Of a stretch of DNA of 64,000 nucleotides, positions 36,754 through 50,197 are shown in pieces (position 1 is the first letter of the stretch; every line of letters begins with the position of its first letter). The notes beneath the pieces are model-generated. The model did not search any database, was not told where the DNA came from, and saw nothing but the letters and a program-made list of their open reading frames with translations. Origin of the DNA: Laburnicola sp. R22_1. Its lineage: Eukaryota; Ascomycota; Dothideomycetes; Pleosporales; Didymosphaeriaceae. The stretch spans positions 1,674,001-1,738,000 of the forward strand of contig JACONQ010000017.1 of NCBI GenBank assembly GCA_014281115.1, given 5' to 3'. The translations under genes were made by a program, and so were the position numbers.

Positions 36754-38879
36754 CTATAGCTTAGCAGTTAGTGCATAGCGTTAGTCAATGCACACCCCAC
36801 TAATGCGATAGCCTAACTTTAACACGCCGCATATCTACTAATATGGATCTAATCGAGGCCACAATTGCAGCAATTAAATCGCGAGAACTAGGAGAATATT
36901 TTTTATACAATTAAATTGCGAAGGACTATAGTGTTGTGCGGACTATATTAATACGAAGGCATTAACACCTTATATAGGCGCGTGCAACTACTAACTCTGC
37001 GCGTCGAAATTTTAGCAAAAAATAAGAATAGGAGCTTCTATGCTATATTAAACGCCTTACTAAACGTGGCCTTCCTTCTACACAGCTTATAATATAAAGC
37101 TTTGCCTCTACTATAGCCAAAAAGGAGATTAGCTTATTATAGGTTAATCGCTTTATTATACGCAATACTAAATCCTTAATATTACAATAGACAGCTAGCA
37201 TTAATAGTAATTGCCACAAAGCTAATTTCTTGGCTAAATATAAGCTCTACTTTGACCTCCTATAGTAAAAGATTAAGTAATATTAGGTTAAGGCTTGAGA
37301 TATCTACAATATAGACAAGAAAGGCTTCCTACTTAGCATCACCTCCCGCTTAAAGAGGATCTTTAATAGGCCTCTATACGAGAGCAAGACTATAAGGCAA
37401 GCTATCTAAGATGGCAGCCGCAAGTAGATATTGCTCATAGCCTGTATATGCGCCGATAGATCTGTCCTAGATCTAGCTCTAATCTATTAGGCCACCTCTA
37501 TAGATATATAATTAAGTTGGATAGAGGACCTTAATTCTTAATACTATTAGGCCTTTATTACGGCATTAGAATCTGGCTAGATAAATAATTAGATAGGCCT
37601 AGTATAGCTTTAACAGGTGTTTAATCGCCTTATAAAGTTAAAAGCTAGACGATTATATTAACTATTAATCCTTAATAGCCATAGATCTCATACCACTATA
37701 GATTTTATTAACTATTGTGATTGTAATAGGATTCTATTAGCTATCTATCCACCCCATTTAACCTATATATTGCAGCCTCTAGATGTCTACGTGTTTAAGC
37801 CTCTATTAACTGCGTATTTAAATAAGCTGTTAGCCTTCCTATAGAACAGCCAGGGGCTAGCCTCTATTACTAAGAGAGACTTCTTTAGCCTATTCTAGAA
37901 GGCCTAGATTAACACTATAAGGCAGCCATTAATACTCTAGGCCTTTAAAGCTACAGGCATCTCCCCGCTAGATCTAACAACTATCCTTAAGCGATTTAAT
38001 TAGGCTGTGCCTTCTAATTAACAATTACAAGAGAGCTTAACCTTAGTACTTAGTGCTTTAGATTAGAGAAAAATCAATAGGCTTCTAAAGGCTATTGTTA
38101 ATACAGGGGGTAGTAATAAGGCCAAGAAGCTAAGTTAAACTGTACACTTAATCTCTGTACAAAAGCAACTTCTAGAGCATGAAAATAAAGGCCTGTGGGA
38201 GGCTCTAGCAAGGCAGAAGAAACGCTTAAAGCGAGGCAGGCCTCTACCTCTTAATTGGCCAGATGAGTATTATGGTGGAGCTATTTTCTGATCACCTCAT
38301 AGCGTACAGCGGGCACGTGATCGTCAACACAAAAAAGATGCTAAAGCGCAGCAACTACAGCTTTAAAAAAGTGAGTAAGTAGAGGCCTGTTGAGCTAGCC
38401 AGCAGTTTAAAGCAAGACTACTCTAGGAGAAGCGTGTTGCTTAAGCAGCTGCTAGAGATGCGCGCGCAAAGCAGAGGGCCGATAAGGCTGCTAAGCGACG
38501 CCTCAATTAACAGGCTTGTAGGGCGAATTAACAACTTTAAAATCGCATTAAATTAGTCAAAAAGGGTAACAAAAAGGCTTCAGAGTCTACTGTTCTACCT
38601 ATTAAGAAAAAAAAGCCTCCGTCGGCACCTGTACGCATTGATGAAGCTACATCTGCTCTACTAACGCCCTCATCGCGCAGTGGCCGAATTATCAGAACAC
38701 CAAGTAGATATCTATAATCTGAGTAGCTAGCAATCATCTACAGGCCTAGGAGACCTCAACTCCAGAAAATCTTGTGATAATATTAATTGTGGGTGGCTTA
38801 GTAGTCTCATGTTGCTGGCCGAGCGATTGTGTTGGGGGTGTGCATTGACTGACGCTGTGCACTAACTGCCAAGCTACAG
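36754..38879 (+). mobile_element. Pogo-3: pogo transposon with partly preserved transposase
   Basis: TIRs CTRTAGCTTRGCAGTTAG at 36754 and 38879 (inverted), about 45 bp, are flanked by TA at 36752-36753 and 38880-38881. The transposase frame starts at ATG 36843 (MDLIEATIAAIKSRELGEYF, a psq/CENP-B-like N-terminus). It continues through LILNSHRSHTTIDFINY (DDE region, Asp changed to Asn), PPHLTYILQPLDV and KPLLTAYL, and ends near 38726 with a basic coiled C-terminus. Many TAA/TAG codons replace Gln in the first two-thirds. The last 500 bp (about 38220-38730) keep a higher GC content and a nearly open frame, so RIP damage is uneven. Confidence 0.9.
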
Positions 38880-38922
38880 TACTCTAGCGTATCCTAGCTA
38901 AGGGAGCGCTTATTCTATTTTA

Positions 38923-39098
38923 TGTAAGGGGCTTTAGACTAAGAGGTTAGAGTTGCCTAAGTAAACTTATAAATTCGATAGAGTTTAATAGTAACTCTGG
39001 CTATAGACTTATATATACTTCTAGCTTAGCAGAAGTATAGATCTAGAACTTTAAGGTAGTAGGCTAAGTAACTATAAAAGGGCGCTTAGCCCCTTACA
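38923..39098 (-). repeat. 3' LTR of element C
   Basis: A 176-bp LTR with complete TGTAAGGGG...CCCCTTACA ends. It is the less mutated of the pair. Confidence 0.9.
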
Positions 39099-41785
39099 TA
39101 TCTCCTCTCCCCTAAAAAAATCCTAGCGTTATATTTTATACTCTCTATAGTAATAGCACTAATCTCCCTTCTACGCGTCTAAAGTCTTAAGAATAAATCT
39201 AATACTACGTGTGCTAGCAATAGTGCTCTAAGCCCCTAGGGGATTCTAAGCGTACTTTAGCTAGAGAGAGCACTAGGCTCCTATTCTCCTATCTTTAGTA
39301 GAGCAACCTAGTTATTATAACTAACGCGTTTATATTTATATCTCTTAGGTTTCTATAGCATAGCTGCCTATTTTAGTTAAGGATTTACGCTAGTGTTATT
39401 TACTTTAGCTAAGGTAAATAAAAAGGTCTTTGCCTTAGTTTTGCTTTTCTTTTTTACTTTACTACTATATCTATAACGCTCCTTATTAATATTACGCTGC
39501 ACTCTAATTGCTACTTCTACTTTTATACTATTTTTACTATCTTTTTTATTATTAATCTCTATTATAATTAGAGCTAATAAGTAACATCTTATAATAGCCT
39601 TTATAACTCTAAGTAAGCGTCTAAAGGCTAGCTTAACTATAGCTTAGTATTCTTCTATAAAGATTGTAACTTGTAGCACTCTTACTTATAATAGTAAGTT
39701 TTTGTTACCTACTTTAGATTTTTATAGTGCTAAGGACCTTAAGAAGTTTATGTATAATAAGACTATAGAGGACTATTATAGAGTTAGTTCCTTAGTTCTT
39801 TTACATTATTCTTTACTAATTCTAAGTAGTTTTTTAAGGGCTTAAGCTGCAATTAGAAGACTTTTAAGGCTATCTATATAATATTTAAGAAGTGCGTTTT
39901 TAAGACCGCCTATATTTATAAGAGGACCTGCTAGCACTACCTTAAGTATCTTATTTTCTGTGTGTAAAGGATTATATAAAATAAGCATAACTATAAAGCT
40001 TATATTATTTACTCTAGTAAGTGTTTAGGTAAAGTATAATAATTCTCTAGCAAACCTCTTTCTTACTAATCTATGTCTTAGATTTAGAACAGCTTATAAG
40101 AAGACTTTACTAAGACTAAATTTGCTAACTTTATTCTAGAATATATTTTTATAGTAATAGTTATACTAGTAAGCCTCTTCTTAATCTCTAGTAAGCTTGT
40201 CTTAATGTCTTTATCTATAAGTATGGCTTCGCTATCTAGAGTGCTTAAGTTAAGCCCTAAGAGATAGATACTACTAATACTAGGTATTCTAAATAGAATA
40301 TAGAGCTTCTATATTAGATTCTTATAGTTTAGTAGGACACCTACACTATCCTTTAAGCTCTTCCTAGTAAACTTGCTATAAGTCCTAGGTTTTTAGAGTT
40401 TATCTTCTTTAGCTAATATTGTGCTATAGTTAATTGCCACTCCTACTCTACCTATTCTAGAGCCTCCCTATTAGAATTTAGTTAAGCTTATCTTAGATAT
40501 TATAGAGACTATCTGCGCTAGTAAGATATTAAAAGAATATAAAATTACTACTCTTCTAAAATATATTGAGTAGGTTCTAGGTTTCGCAACTATTAGTCCT
40601 AATTAGATTACTATTCTTTATAAGAAGGTTAAGAGAATAGACCTTAATCCTAATCTAGGCAAGAGTAAGTTTATAGAAGAGGAGTAGTATTTCTATTTAT
40701 TTTTTTAGGATATTAGAATTTTTCTATTCCTATATCTAGTCTTATTATAGGAGCTTAGAGGTGTTTTCTTATATAGTCTATAACTTTATAGGTATAGCTA
40801 AGCTATAAGCTTAGCTTCTAAAATACTTTAATTTCTTTAGTAACGCTGTGTCTATTCCCCCTTCTTTATAACATTCTCCTCTAAATAGTCCTTCCTTTCC
40901 CTCTTTCTAATTGCCCTACTTTCTATTACTTAGGATCTATATTATTTTATTATAAGGAGGATAATTCTCTCTCCTTCTACTAGCTTATACTAAAGCTAAC
41001 GCTTCTAGATAATTTATAGTACTTCCTTATATGTTTCCTATTCTTCTAAGCGGATTATAATCTTATTTCCTACTAATCCTTAAGTAATTAGTAGGGAGGA
41101 CTAGAGATCTAGACTTATTCTAATCTCCATTTAGTAGAGGCTTCTTAAGTTCTTTACTAGAGATATAACTTCTATGCTAGAAGCTATAGTATATTTATTA
41201 GTTTAGAGAGTTCCTATAAAAGTTTATAGGTAACTCTTTATTATTATTTTAAAATAGGGAGGTGTATATTTCTTAGTAATCTAATGCCTTTATAGTAGAG
41301 AGATTTGTAGTAGGTTCTCAAGTTAGGTTAGTATTATCTAACTACTTAACTTAGTATAGTAATCTCTATAGCCCCTTCCTTATTTAGGTAGGTTTCTTAG
41401 CTAAGATATCTTCTATAACCTATTTCTTTTCTCCTTTAATAATAATAGTCTTTAGTTTCCTATTATCTATAGCCTAGCTAGGGAGAGGGTCTTCTCTAGC
41501 TAGGCATAGACAATTTACTAAGAATACTTAGTAAACTCTAGATAGAATATTTAGTTCTATATTATAGAAGTTTACTACTTGCGTAACTATAAACTTTGTA
41601 TTTTTTAGTCTAACTTCTTACTAGGGTAAAAGTTAGACAAGTAGTCTCTATAGTAGAGCTAGACTTTGTCTTCTTCCTTTATTATAGGAGCGTCTCTCTA
41701 GTGCTAGTTTACTTACTACTTCTACTTTTATTAGAATTTAGCTATTTTAGCTTAAACAAATATAAAACCTTTTTAAAACCTTTAT

Positions 41786-41967
41786 TAAAGATCTTCGTTG
41801 TGTGGAGATTCTAATTAAGGTCGAGTCCGCACTATACACAAAGAGGAGTAAAATAGGAGACACTAAAACCTAGTATCTAGCACATAGGGGTAGTAATAAA
41901 ATATACACAAAATAACGATAATTTCGTCGTCGACTTTCTTCACGGTAGCATTGTCGACGATAGTCTA
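41786..41967. mobile_element. Element F1: 182-bp insertion with 14-bp duplication
   Basis: The exact 14-mer TTTAAAACCTTTAT occurs at 41772-41785 and 41968-41981 and brackets a 182-bp segment inside the integrase region of element C. The segment keeps many CpG and CpA sites (for example gtcgtcgactttcttcacgg), so it escaped most RIP. It is homologous to the outer ends of the long inverted repeat at 15172-17704, where the same positions show C-to-T and G-to-A changes. It contains ggtcgagtcc, one base short of a Pol III B box. A SINE-like element is possible; the identity is unknown. Confidence 0.7.
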
Positions 41968-44592
41968 TTTAAAACCTTTATAGTAAAGCTTTAATAGACT
42001 TTACTAGCTACAAATTCTACTAGTAATAGTTAATAGGTTTTATCTTTGTGTCTAGCTTAAATAGATCTATATTATATCTATACTAGAGAAAAAATAGTGC
42101 TACTTTAGTAAAGGTGGCTTTTTGCCTAGTAATAGCTATTTGCGCTATAGGGCAATGTAGAGCCTAATCCTTCTAGTCCTATTATATAAAGGTATAAAGA
42201 TATGTCTTAATTATAGAATTTATGCATTTTATAGTGCTATTAGTTTCTAGGTGTTTAAAAAAGAATAATCTCTTTTAGATCTTTATTCTTTTATATAGAT
42301 GTCTTTAAAAGTTGCTTATAAATTAATCTCTATAGTTAGAGGTTATAGTGTTAGGGAGCTAATAGTAGGCTATAATATAATAGAGGAATATCTCTACTAC
42401 TATTTTTATCTCTAAGTCTAGTAGGGGACTAAAACTATTCCTTTCTCTAGCCTATTACACACTACTATTATATTTATATTTCCTCTACTTATAGAGAGCT
42501 TAGTAATAAAGTTTATAAAGATCTTCTTTTATATCTAGTTTAGAAGAGGGAGAGGTTTTAGTAGCCCTTATTTTATATCTCTTTATAGCTTAGTTCTCCT
42601 ATATATATTATAGTTTTTAATAAATTTATAGATAAAGTCTAATATTTTTAGAAAGAAGTATAATTTAGTAACTATTTTATAGGTAATTTCTCTTTCTAGG
42701 TGCTTAGATATAGGGGAGTTATAGACTGTAGTAACTAGCATTATTTATAGGGATTCCTAGTCTAGAACCTATCTTTATTTTTAGTACTAGAGGTAACTAG
42801 TGTTATTAATATTGCATTCTTATATAGTAATTTTTAGGTTTAGAAAGAAGGGAAAAGTGCGCCTATAGTAAAGAATACACTTCTTTACTTTCCTTAATAT
42901 AAAATCTCCTTTTAAGCTGCAAGACTATAGTTTATTTAAGTCTAGGTCTACTAAAGGGTACGTTTCTAGTCTAGAAGAAAACTCTTTTAGTAAGTGGAAA
43001 GAAGAGGACTAGCATTCCTTATATTTAGCCTAGTTTCCTTTTTTTCTAAGGGGGTTAAGCCTCGTAGGCAAAGCTTATATTACTAGAGCTATAGATATTT
43101 ATAGCCTAATAGTTCTATTTTCTAAAAGAACCTTTTTAAGAAGTTAAATTTTATAGGACTTAATCTAGTTATTTTTAGTGTTAGTAGGCATATTCTACTA
43201 GCATTATAAAAGGGTATTTATTCTTAAGTTAATAGTTTTTAGTCTATATTAAAATATTATATTATATTTACTAAGGGTATTAGTCTAGCGCATATACCTC
43301 TTATTTAATCTTCTAGACTTTATAAAGTATATAAGATTTTTGTAATTAGTGTATATAAGTATATAAGGGATAGCCTAAAGTATATTATATTACTTCTTAG
43401 TTACTTTAATAACTATAAGTAATTTCTTATTATAAATTATATAGTTTACTTTTATAGAAGTATATTTAGTAAAAAAGTAGACAATTATCCTAAGGACTTC
43501 CTCTGCGTCAAACTATAAAAAGTAGGCTCTAGAGGCCTAGCCTAAGGAGTTAGCCTTTAATACTCCTTTCTTCTTAGTATTAAAGTAGACTAGCATAGGC
43601 TTAGTATAAAACACTTTCTTTAAGTAGTTAAAGGCCTACTATTATTCCTACCCCTATAAAAAAAGAGTTTCCTTCTTAGTTAACTTTGTTAATAGAAATG
43701 CTAGTTCTAAGAAGTTCTCTATAAACCTTTAGTAGAAGTTAGCAAATCCTAAAAAACTCTAAATACCCTTTACATCTATAGGAGGGGCCTAATTCTAAAT
43801 AGCTTTAACCTTTTCTAGATCTATACTAATTCCCTTTCTACACTTTATAATAAATTAAAGGTAATTAGTCTTAGTAACTGCAAACTTGCACTTCTTAATA
43901 TCTAAGTATTGCTGCTCTACTTTGCCTAACTTCTCTACTACCTATTATACTTTATCTTAATAGTCCCTTAAAGATCTGCTAGAAAATATAAGGATATTAT
44001 CTATATAGGTAGAGTAGAAGTTATTTAAGTACTCTTTTAAAATATAGTTAATATATCTCTAAAAGGTGCTTAGTATATTAGCTAGTCTAAAAGGAACTAC
44101 TAGCTACTTATATAACTTAAACTAGGTTTAAAAGGCTATTTTCTATTTTATTCCTTTTACTATCCTTAACTTATAAAAGGCCTAAATTATATCTAACTTT
44201 ATTAGCTACTTAGCCTTAGTAAGGAGCTGCAACGTCTCTCTAATAAGGGGGAGAGGATAGTAGTCCTTCTTTAATAGGGCATTTAATGCCCTATAGTTAA
44301 TATAAAACTATAGACCTCCTTTAGGTTTTTTTTATAAATAATACTAGTGCTATGGCGCTAAACTTACTTACCTAAATAAAGCTGTAGTTAAGGTACTTTA
44401 TTAGTTCTTTATAAAGAACTAGTAATTCCTTCTTTAATATACTATGGAGGGGGCTAAAGGGGATCTTTAGGATCTCTCTATTCTTCTTAATAAGGGGAAT
44501 TAAGTGATTAATCCTAGGGTCTTATAATAGGGAAAGTTTATTAGCTTATTCTCTTAAGAAACTTCTATTTAGTCTAGAAGCTACTTAGAGAG

Positions 44593-44781
44593 TGTAAGGA
44601 CGTCACTGGGACGCCTAATAGTTAATAAGGCAGAATAGGATAATATTAGAAGGTAAGTAGTGATGAGACGAATCGCTACTCACTCTTATCCAAAGTGAGG
44701 GGGTTTTTATCTAAACCCTCGCTAGGCCCAAAGGAGACATAAGTCCCCATTCGGCTACCTAAGCGACAAGGAGGCCTTACA
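44593..44781 (-). mobile_element. Solo LTR, family H
   Basis: This 189-bp segment has ends TGTAAGG and CTTACA. It is flanked by the exact 5-bp duplication GAGAG (44588-44592 and 44782-44786). It is homologous to 36411-36599 in inverse orientation. It sits upstream of the reverse-transcriptase region of element C and is less mutated than its host, so it arrived later. Solo LTRs arise by recombination between the two LTRs of an inserted element. Confidence 0.92.
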
Positions 44782-46023
44782 GAGAGATAGTCTCTTAGGT
44801 CTACCTTAGCCTTTAGGGCTAGGGCCTTCTAAATATTCTTAAGGAAGGTAGCAAAGACTATTAGCCTATTCTTTTCTTTTATATTTTTCCTATTTAAGGT
44901 TATAAACAATATAGTGGAGACTTTTTAACTAAAAGTAGAAGTTTATCTTCCCTACTTATTTCTAATCCTTATATAGAAGGACTCTATATATATAGACTAT
45001 TTTTCTAAAGCCACTAATACAGCGTTTTTCTTCTACTATAGCAACCTAAAAACTAATTTATAGTCTTTCTCTTTCCTATTAATATAAGCCTATATTATTT
45101 TAATATACCCCTTAATATCTATTTCTATATAAGGAGCTTTATAGACTAAGGAGATCACTCCTCTAAATTCTATTACTTAATAGGAATTATTTAAACTAAT
45201 ACGTTGTAGGTTAGCTTTTTTAGTAAACTTTTTAGATATAAAGGTAGTAGTTAAATATTTTAAATTAAGTATAGTATATGTAAAAGCAATATTATTAATA
45301 AGAGTGCTTATAATAATTAGTGTTAAATCTAGCTATATTTTCCTATATATATTAAAGTTATCCTCTAGTTCCTTTATAACCCACTTTATCTCCTCTTTCT
45401 AATAACTTCTAGGGGGAGAAGCTAGTTTTCTAACTCTACTAAGCTATTAATATCCTTATTACTGCTATTTATCTCCTAGGCCTTGCTAGCTCTAGCTTAT
45501 ATTAGGGGTATTATAGCTTAGAGGTAATAACTCTAGATACTATATCTCTTCTTACTATAGCAGAAGCATACTTCTTCTTTATAGCGCCTTTTTAGCTTCT
45601 TCTTAGAGGCCTATTTAGCGCACTTTTTAGTCTTTAGAGAGTTTGCTTTAGTAATTCTTATAGTGCTAGAATGCATGAGTTTCTAATTTATAGCGTTAGC
45701 AGACTTAGTAAAGAAAAAGGCCACTGCGTAAAAGGGCTTTAATATCTTTATATAGCAAATATTTTCCTTAACTACACTAATTCTATCTATAAGTATTATA
45801 AAATTCTAGTCTTTAGAAATCTCTAGCGTAATTAGCCTATCCTATAAGTTTGTATATAAGGCTCTCTAGTAAATATTCTTTAAGTTTTTCTAGTTATCTT
45901 TATTAGCCTTAGTAGCTAGACGCATAAAGTTAGTATTAAACTTAGTTAGCGGAGTTTTACTTTATTAGCTAAGAAATAGTCTATTCTATACTTACTTCTC
46001 TACTAACTTATTATAAAAGCTTA

Positions 46024-47813
46024 AGCTAGCGTACAAGGATCCTGATCACCCGGTGTTTCTGATCACTCTACCAAAACGCGACACCTGCACAAAACGCGCG
46101 ATATCTCAGCAACGCTGCTTATAATTGCCATTGACTACACATAGATTCAAGCGCTGCAGCTGCTGTAGCTATAGCAGCTGTTTCTGAGGTGCTTAATATA
46201 GTAGATCTACGTGGTTGGACTGCTAAAGCCTCAGCTGCGCGCATAGCCTCCCTAATACTCTCTACCTCTGCAAAGCGTTAATTTAGGTCTACTCGAACGC
46301 GCTTACGCTGACGCTGAGAGGTAGATATCTCTAGCTGCTGCTTAAGGCGTCTTTTCTCTGCTTCTAGGCCTGCAGCTCTAGTATTTGCAGCTGCTAGAGC
46401 CTTACCTGCTTTCTGTAGGAGCAGCCGGGTCGTACGACCTAGATTCTCAACGCTCTGGACGCTGCGCTGCGCTATATAGAGATCGTGAGGGCCCTGGGGA
46501 GTCGAGAGGAAGCTCTGGAGCTGCTGCTGAGGCTGCTGCTGACGTGTAGGCGTAGTAGGCCTCTGAGAGACCTGCGACGAGCTGAGCACGTGATTGATGT
46601 TGAATGGGCAGATACCAGATGCCTGCCAGCCAGCTCGAATCACACGCTCTGTGAAGCCTTCCTCCCTAGCTTGATGATAGCAGGTGATAAAGCGCTCCTT
46701 CTTGACAGGCGCAGCGTCGTCGAGTAATGCGAGCTCCTGGATCTGACGTCTGTAACTAGACTTGATTACAGAGAAAGGAGCAAGATCTAGAGGCTGTAGG
46801 ACGTGTAAGGAGTGCGCAGGTAGGTATAAGAGCTCGATTCAATGCTGCTTGCAGAGCTAAAGGAAGTCTATATCAATATGGCTGCCGTGACCGTCGAGGA
46901 TAAGAAGGCGGTACTGGCCATCACCTATAGCCGTCTCAGGTATGAATATACGCTGTAGCCACTCAACACCTATCGCTTTCGACATCCATCCGTTCTCAGA
47001 GGTTGTATAGAGCCAGCTAGGCACGGATTTAGCTAGGAACTAGGTAGTCTGTAGGCTCTGGCCTTTGAAGATAACTGCGCAGCGTAGTTTCTGCCCTGTC
47101 GCCGATACGCACTCAATTATAGAGACCCACTCGCGATTCTCTAGAGACCAAATATAAGCCTTCTTTTTCTAACTACTAGAGAGTACTCTAGTGTTTGTAC
47201 ATACTCCTAGAGCAACGCTAGTCTTATCCATATTGTATGTATTCTCCGCCTGTATATTAAGCCGCTGTTGAGTCTGCTCATAGCGCTCTAGGAACGCGCG
47301 CAACTGCTCTGGAGTCGCTGCATCAGCTCTCTAAGCCTCTAGCTTTCTGCCGACTACAGAGGCGATACGTGGCTGGCGCTTGATAAAGTGGTATAGCCAG
47401 TGCTTGCCAACAGGACGATCGTCGCCGTTCATACGTAGGATTCAATTGGCCATTTCTCGCGCGCGAGCGTGTGAGGGAGGGCAGGCGCGCGCGTCTTCTT
47501 CAAGGATCCATTCTACTAGAAAGTCCTCCTGTCGAGGAGTTAATCGCTGCTGGTGCTGGTGACTGAGCGAGCTCGTTGTTACGCCACGGAGTCGCATCGA
47601 TAGCGTAGACTGGGAGATGCCGTACGCCTTTGCAGCTGCACGCTGACTTGTATAAAGACCTGCAGCGAAATCGCGAATATCGGATTGTATAGCATGCTCG
47701 CGGGCGTCCATATTGATGAGCGTTGTAGAGAGATATCGCGTGTTTTGTTCAGGTGTCGCGTTTTGATGGGGTGATCAGAAACACCGGGTGATCAGGATCC
47801 TTGTACGCTAGCT
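46024..47813 (-). mobile_element. Pogo-4: young, lightly mutated pogo transposon
   Basis: TIRs of about 90 bp start AGCTAGCGTACAAGGATCC at both ends and continue through TGATCACCCGGTGTTTCTG. They are flanked by TA at 46022-46023 and 47814-47815. The transposase lies on the minus strand, from ATG at 47711 (MDAREHAIQSDIRDFAAGLY, psq-type HTH) to a stop at 46278. Between them NMDKTS, LLILDGHGSH and LQPLDL are readable, with the catalytic Asp codons present. The C-terminus has a Gln-rich and coiled-coil stretch followed by a basic end. A few in-frame stops (for example at 47442, and several TAG at Gln positions) break it. GC content is far above the surroundings. It inserted into element C after most of C's decay. 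Confidence 0.92.
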
Positions 47814-48540
47814 TATATTTAAAAAGCTCTAGAATTTATCTTTAGAATAGGTTCCTTTCTCTATAAAGACTAGTGCGATGTCCGCCGCCTTATCTATTAG
47901 TCTACTTATAATATAATTAACTATATTCTCTAAAAAGGAGCAATCTTTATAGATTTCGGCCTTTATTATATATTTCTAACGTTAGTAATTCTAACAGCTT
48001 CTAGAGAATAACTCTAGGTTAGGAAGTTAGAGGCGCTAGCACTCTAGTGGCGCTTTGCTAGGCGCTAGTGTTACTACTATTATTTAGGAGAAGGCTAAGA
48101 GTACAGTTTCTGCTTTAGCGTATTACTCTAATTAGGCAAGTTAATTAATAATTACTCTTAGCAAGGCCTAAAGCTACTTACTAGTATTTTATTATACTAC
48201 TAGTACAACTTAGAATTGCTTTAAGCTAGTAAAATACCCTATAATTTGTGTTAGTACATCTTAAAGGACGCCCCCTTTTATATTCTAGGCCTCCTTCCCC
48301 CTTTAGAGAAGTGCTTAGGATCCTATTAACCTTTAGTTTTATAGATACTAGTAAACTGGCTTAATCTTTTATATACACTTTATCTTATTATAATCTTCTA
48401 TATATAGTTTCTTAGTAAGGTTAGTAGTAATATTTACTTTTATAGCTCCTTACTATTAGAGTTTAGTAGCTTATTACACTAGGCAAGGGATAAGAATATT
48501 CTTCTTTTTATAGGAAGACCTTAGTGCTCCCTCTCTTATA

Positions 48541-50152
48541 CTTATATTTATTCTATAGGGTTAAGAAATCTTAATATCTAACCTAACTATGTATTTATTT
48601 ATAGGGTTAAGAAATTTTAGTGTCTAACTTAACTATTAGGAAGAGAAACATCGCAGACCTTTTAGTATATAGTACAACGCTATAAGAGAAAGCTATAGGT
48701 GTAATAAAAACGCATTAAAAAAGGTAAAGTAGCTTAGAGATAGATAGGTTAAGCTAGGAACTGTTTGTTAGCACGTACAAATTAGCCCCTTATACTAATA
48801 AGGTAGTTAATCCTATAGTCTATAGATACTAAAGTTAAAGATAATAATATAACGCGGCTGCCTACGTATAAAGTATACAAAATTCGTAACTGGGGATTAT
48901 CTTTATCTATCTATCTTTACACACATATACAACTAATTATTATATAAGACCTTAAGATTATAATATATTAATTAATAGCCTTCCCTTAACTAAATAACGC
49001 GCTTTCTATAGGGCGGACGATTACCCGCCTATATATATATATTAAGCAGGACAAGTAGGATAACAATAATAACAATAATAAGAAGTATAATAATAAGAAG
49101 AATAACTTAGACACTAATAATAGATATATATAGGATAGGTATTACAAGAGTTAAACGCCTACTATTCTTTTAGAATATATAGCGGCATAGTACAAGTTGT
49201 GCAGCAAATAGATTACTGCAGCTAGTTTGTCTTATCGCGTTAGACAATACCTAGATACTCTAGGGACTATAGATTTTAACATATAGCTCTCTCTCTCTAC
49301 TAGTTTAGATGTCTAGTGCTTAGCTATATTAGTAATAGGCGTTACTAGAGCGCTTTTAGAAAGTAAGAGGCAAGATTTAGTTAGATCTAGAAGCAAAAGA
49401 TTAGGCACATTCTAGACTACCTATAGTTTTGCTAGGAGAAAAGAATACATAATAAATAGTTACTAAAAGCGTAGGACATCTATAGGTACGCGCTTATCCT
49501 ATAGAGTTTTTATAAGCAATAGATAGAGTAAGGATAGCAAAGTGTTAAGGTGCTTTTTAGTGTTAGAAGTAGGCGCGCGCGCAATTTGTTATATATTATA
49601 GTAGTAGAGTGTGCGTCTAGGGGTTCTAAGTAGTTAATTATCTAATAACGCGGCAAAAGGTTAAAAGGTGGGTGTTAATTGTCTAGTAATATAGCAGGCA
49701 GGTAGGCAGGCAGGGTGTTGTTATTGTAGGTTATCTTAGAAGCTAGGGGAGGCATTAGAAAAACTTTAACGCACTCTAGTCCTAGGGCTTAGCACGCACG
49801 TAACGTTACGTAATATTACATAGGCGCTAGTAACGTAATAAAAAACGCAGTAATTAAATACAGTAGGGCCACTTAAAAACTAATAAGTGGAGGCAGTTTA
49901 TACTCCTGCCTAGAAGAACTAACTTAACTATATATTTGTTTATAGAGTTAAGGGATCTTAGTATCTAACTTAACTATATATTTATTCTATAGAGTTAAGG
50001 GATCTTAGTATCTAACTTAACTATGTGTTTATTTATAGGGTTAAGGAATCTTAATATCTAACTTAACTACGTATTTATTCTATAAGGTTAAGAAATCTTA
50101 GTTTTTAACTTAACTGCGTATTTATTTATAGGATTATTCTTAGCGTATTAGG
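48541..50152. repeat. 46-47-bp tandem array in the leader of element C, split by E1
   Basis: Units containing gttaagggatcttagtatc and taacttaactatatattt recur at 46-47-bp intervals. About two occur at 48541-48636 and five at 49919-50152 (for example at 49919, 49965, 50012, 50058). The array lies just inside the 5' LTR of element C and was cut in two by element E1. Confidence 0.85.
48637..49918. mobile_element. Element E1: 1282-bp insertion with 13-bp duplication
   Basis: The 13-mer CTAACTTAACTAT stands at 48624-48636 and 49919-49931 around a 1.28-kb segment that is repeated at 54058-55384. It begins TAGGAAGAG and ends CCTAGAAGAA. No open frame, terminal inverted repeat or poly(A) was recognised. 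It contains gcgcgcgc and aataat-type simple runs. The duplication length suggests target-primed (LINE-type) integration, but this is inference. The split 47-bp array confirms that it is an insertion. Confidence 0.75.
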
Positions 50153-50197
50153 GAGATCTTACAAGCTCCCCTATTATAAGAGGTTAATAAAATTTAA

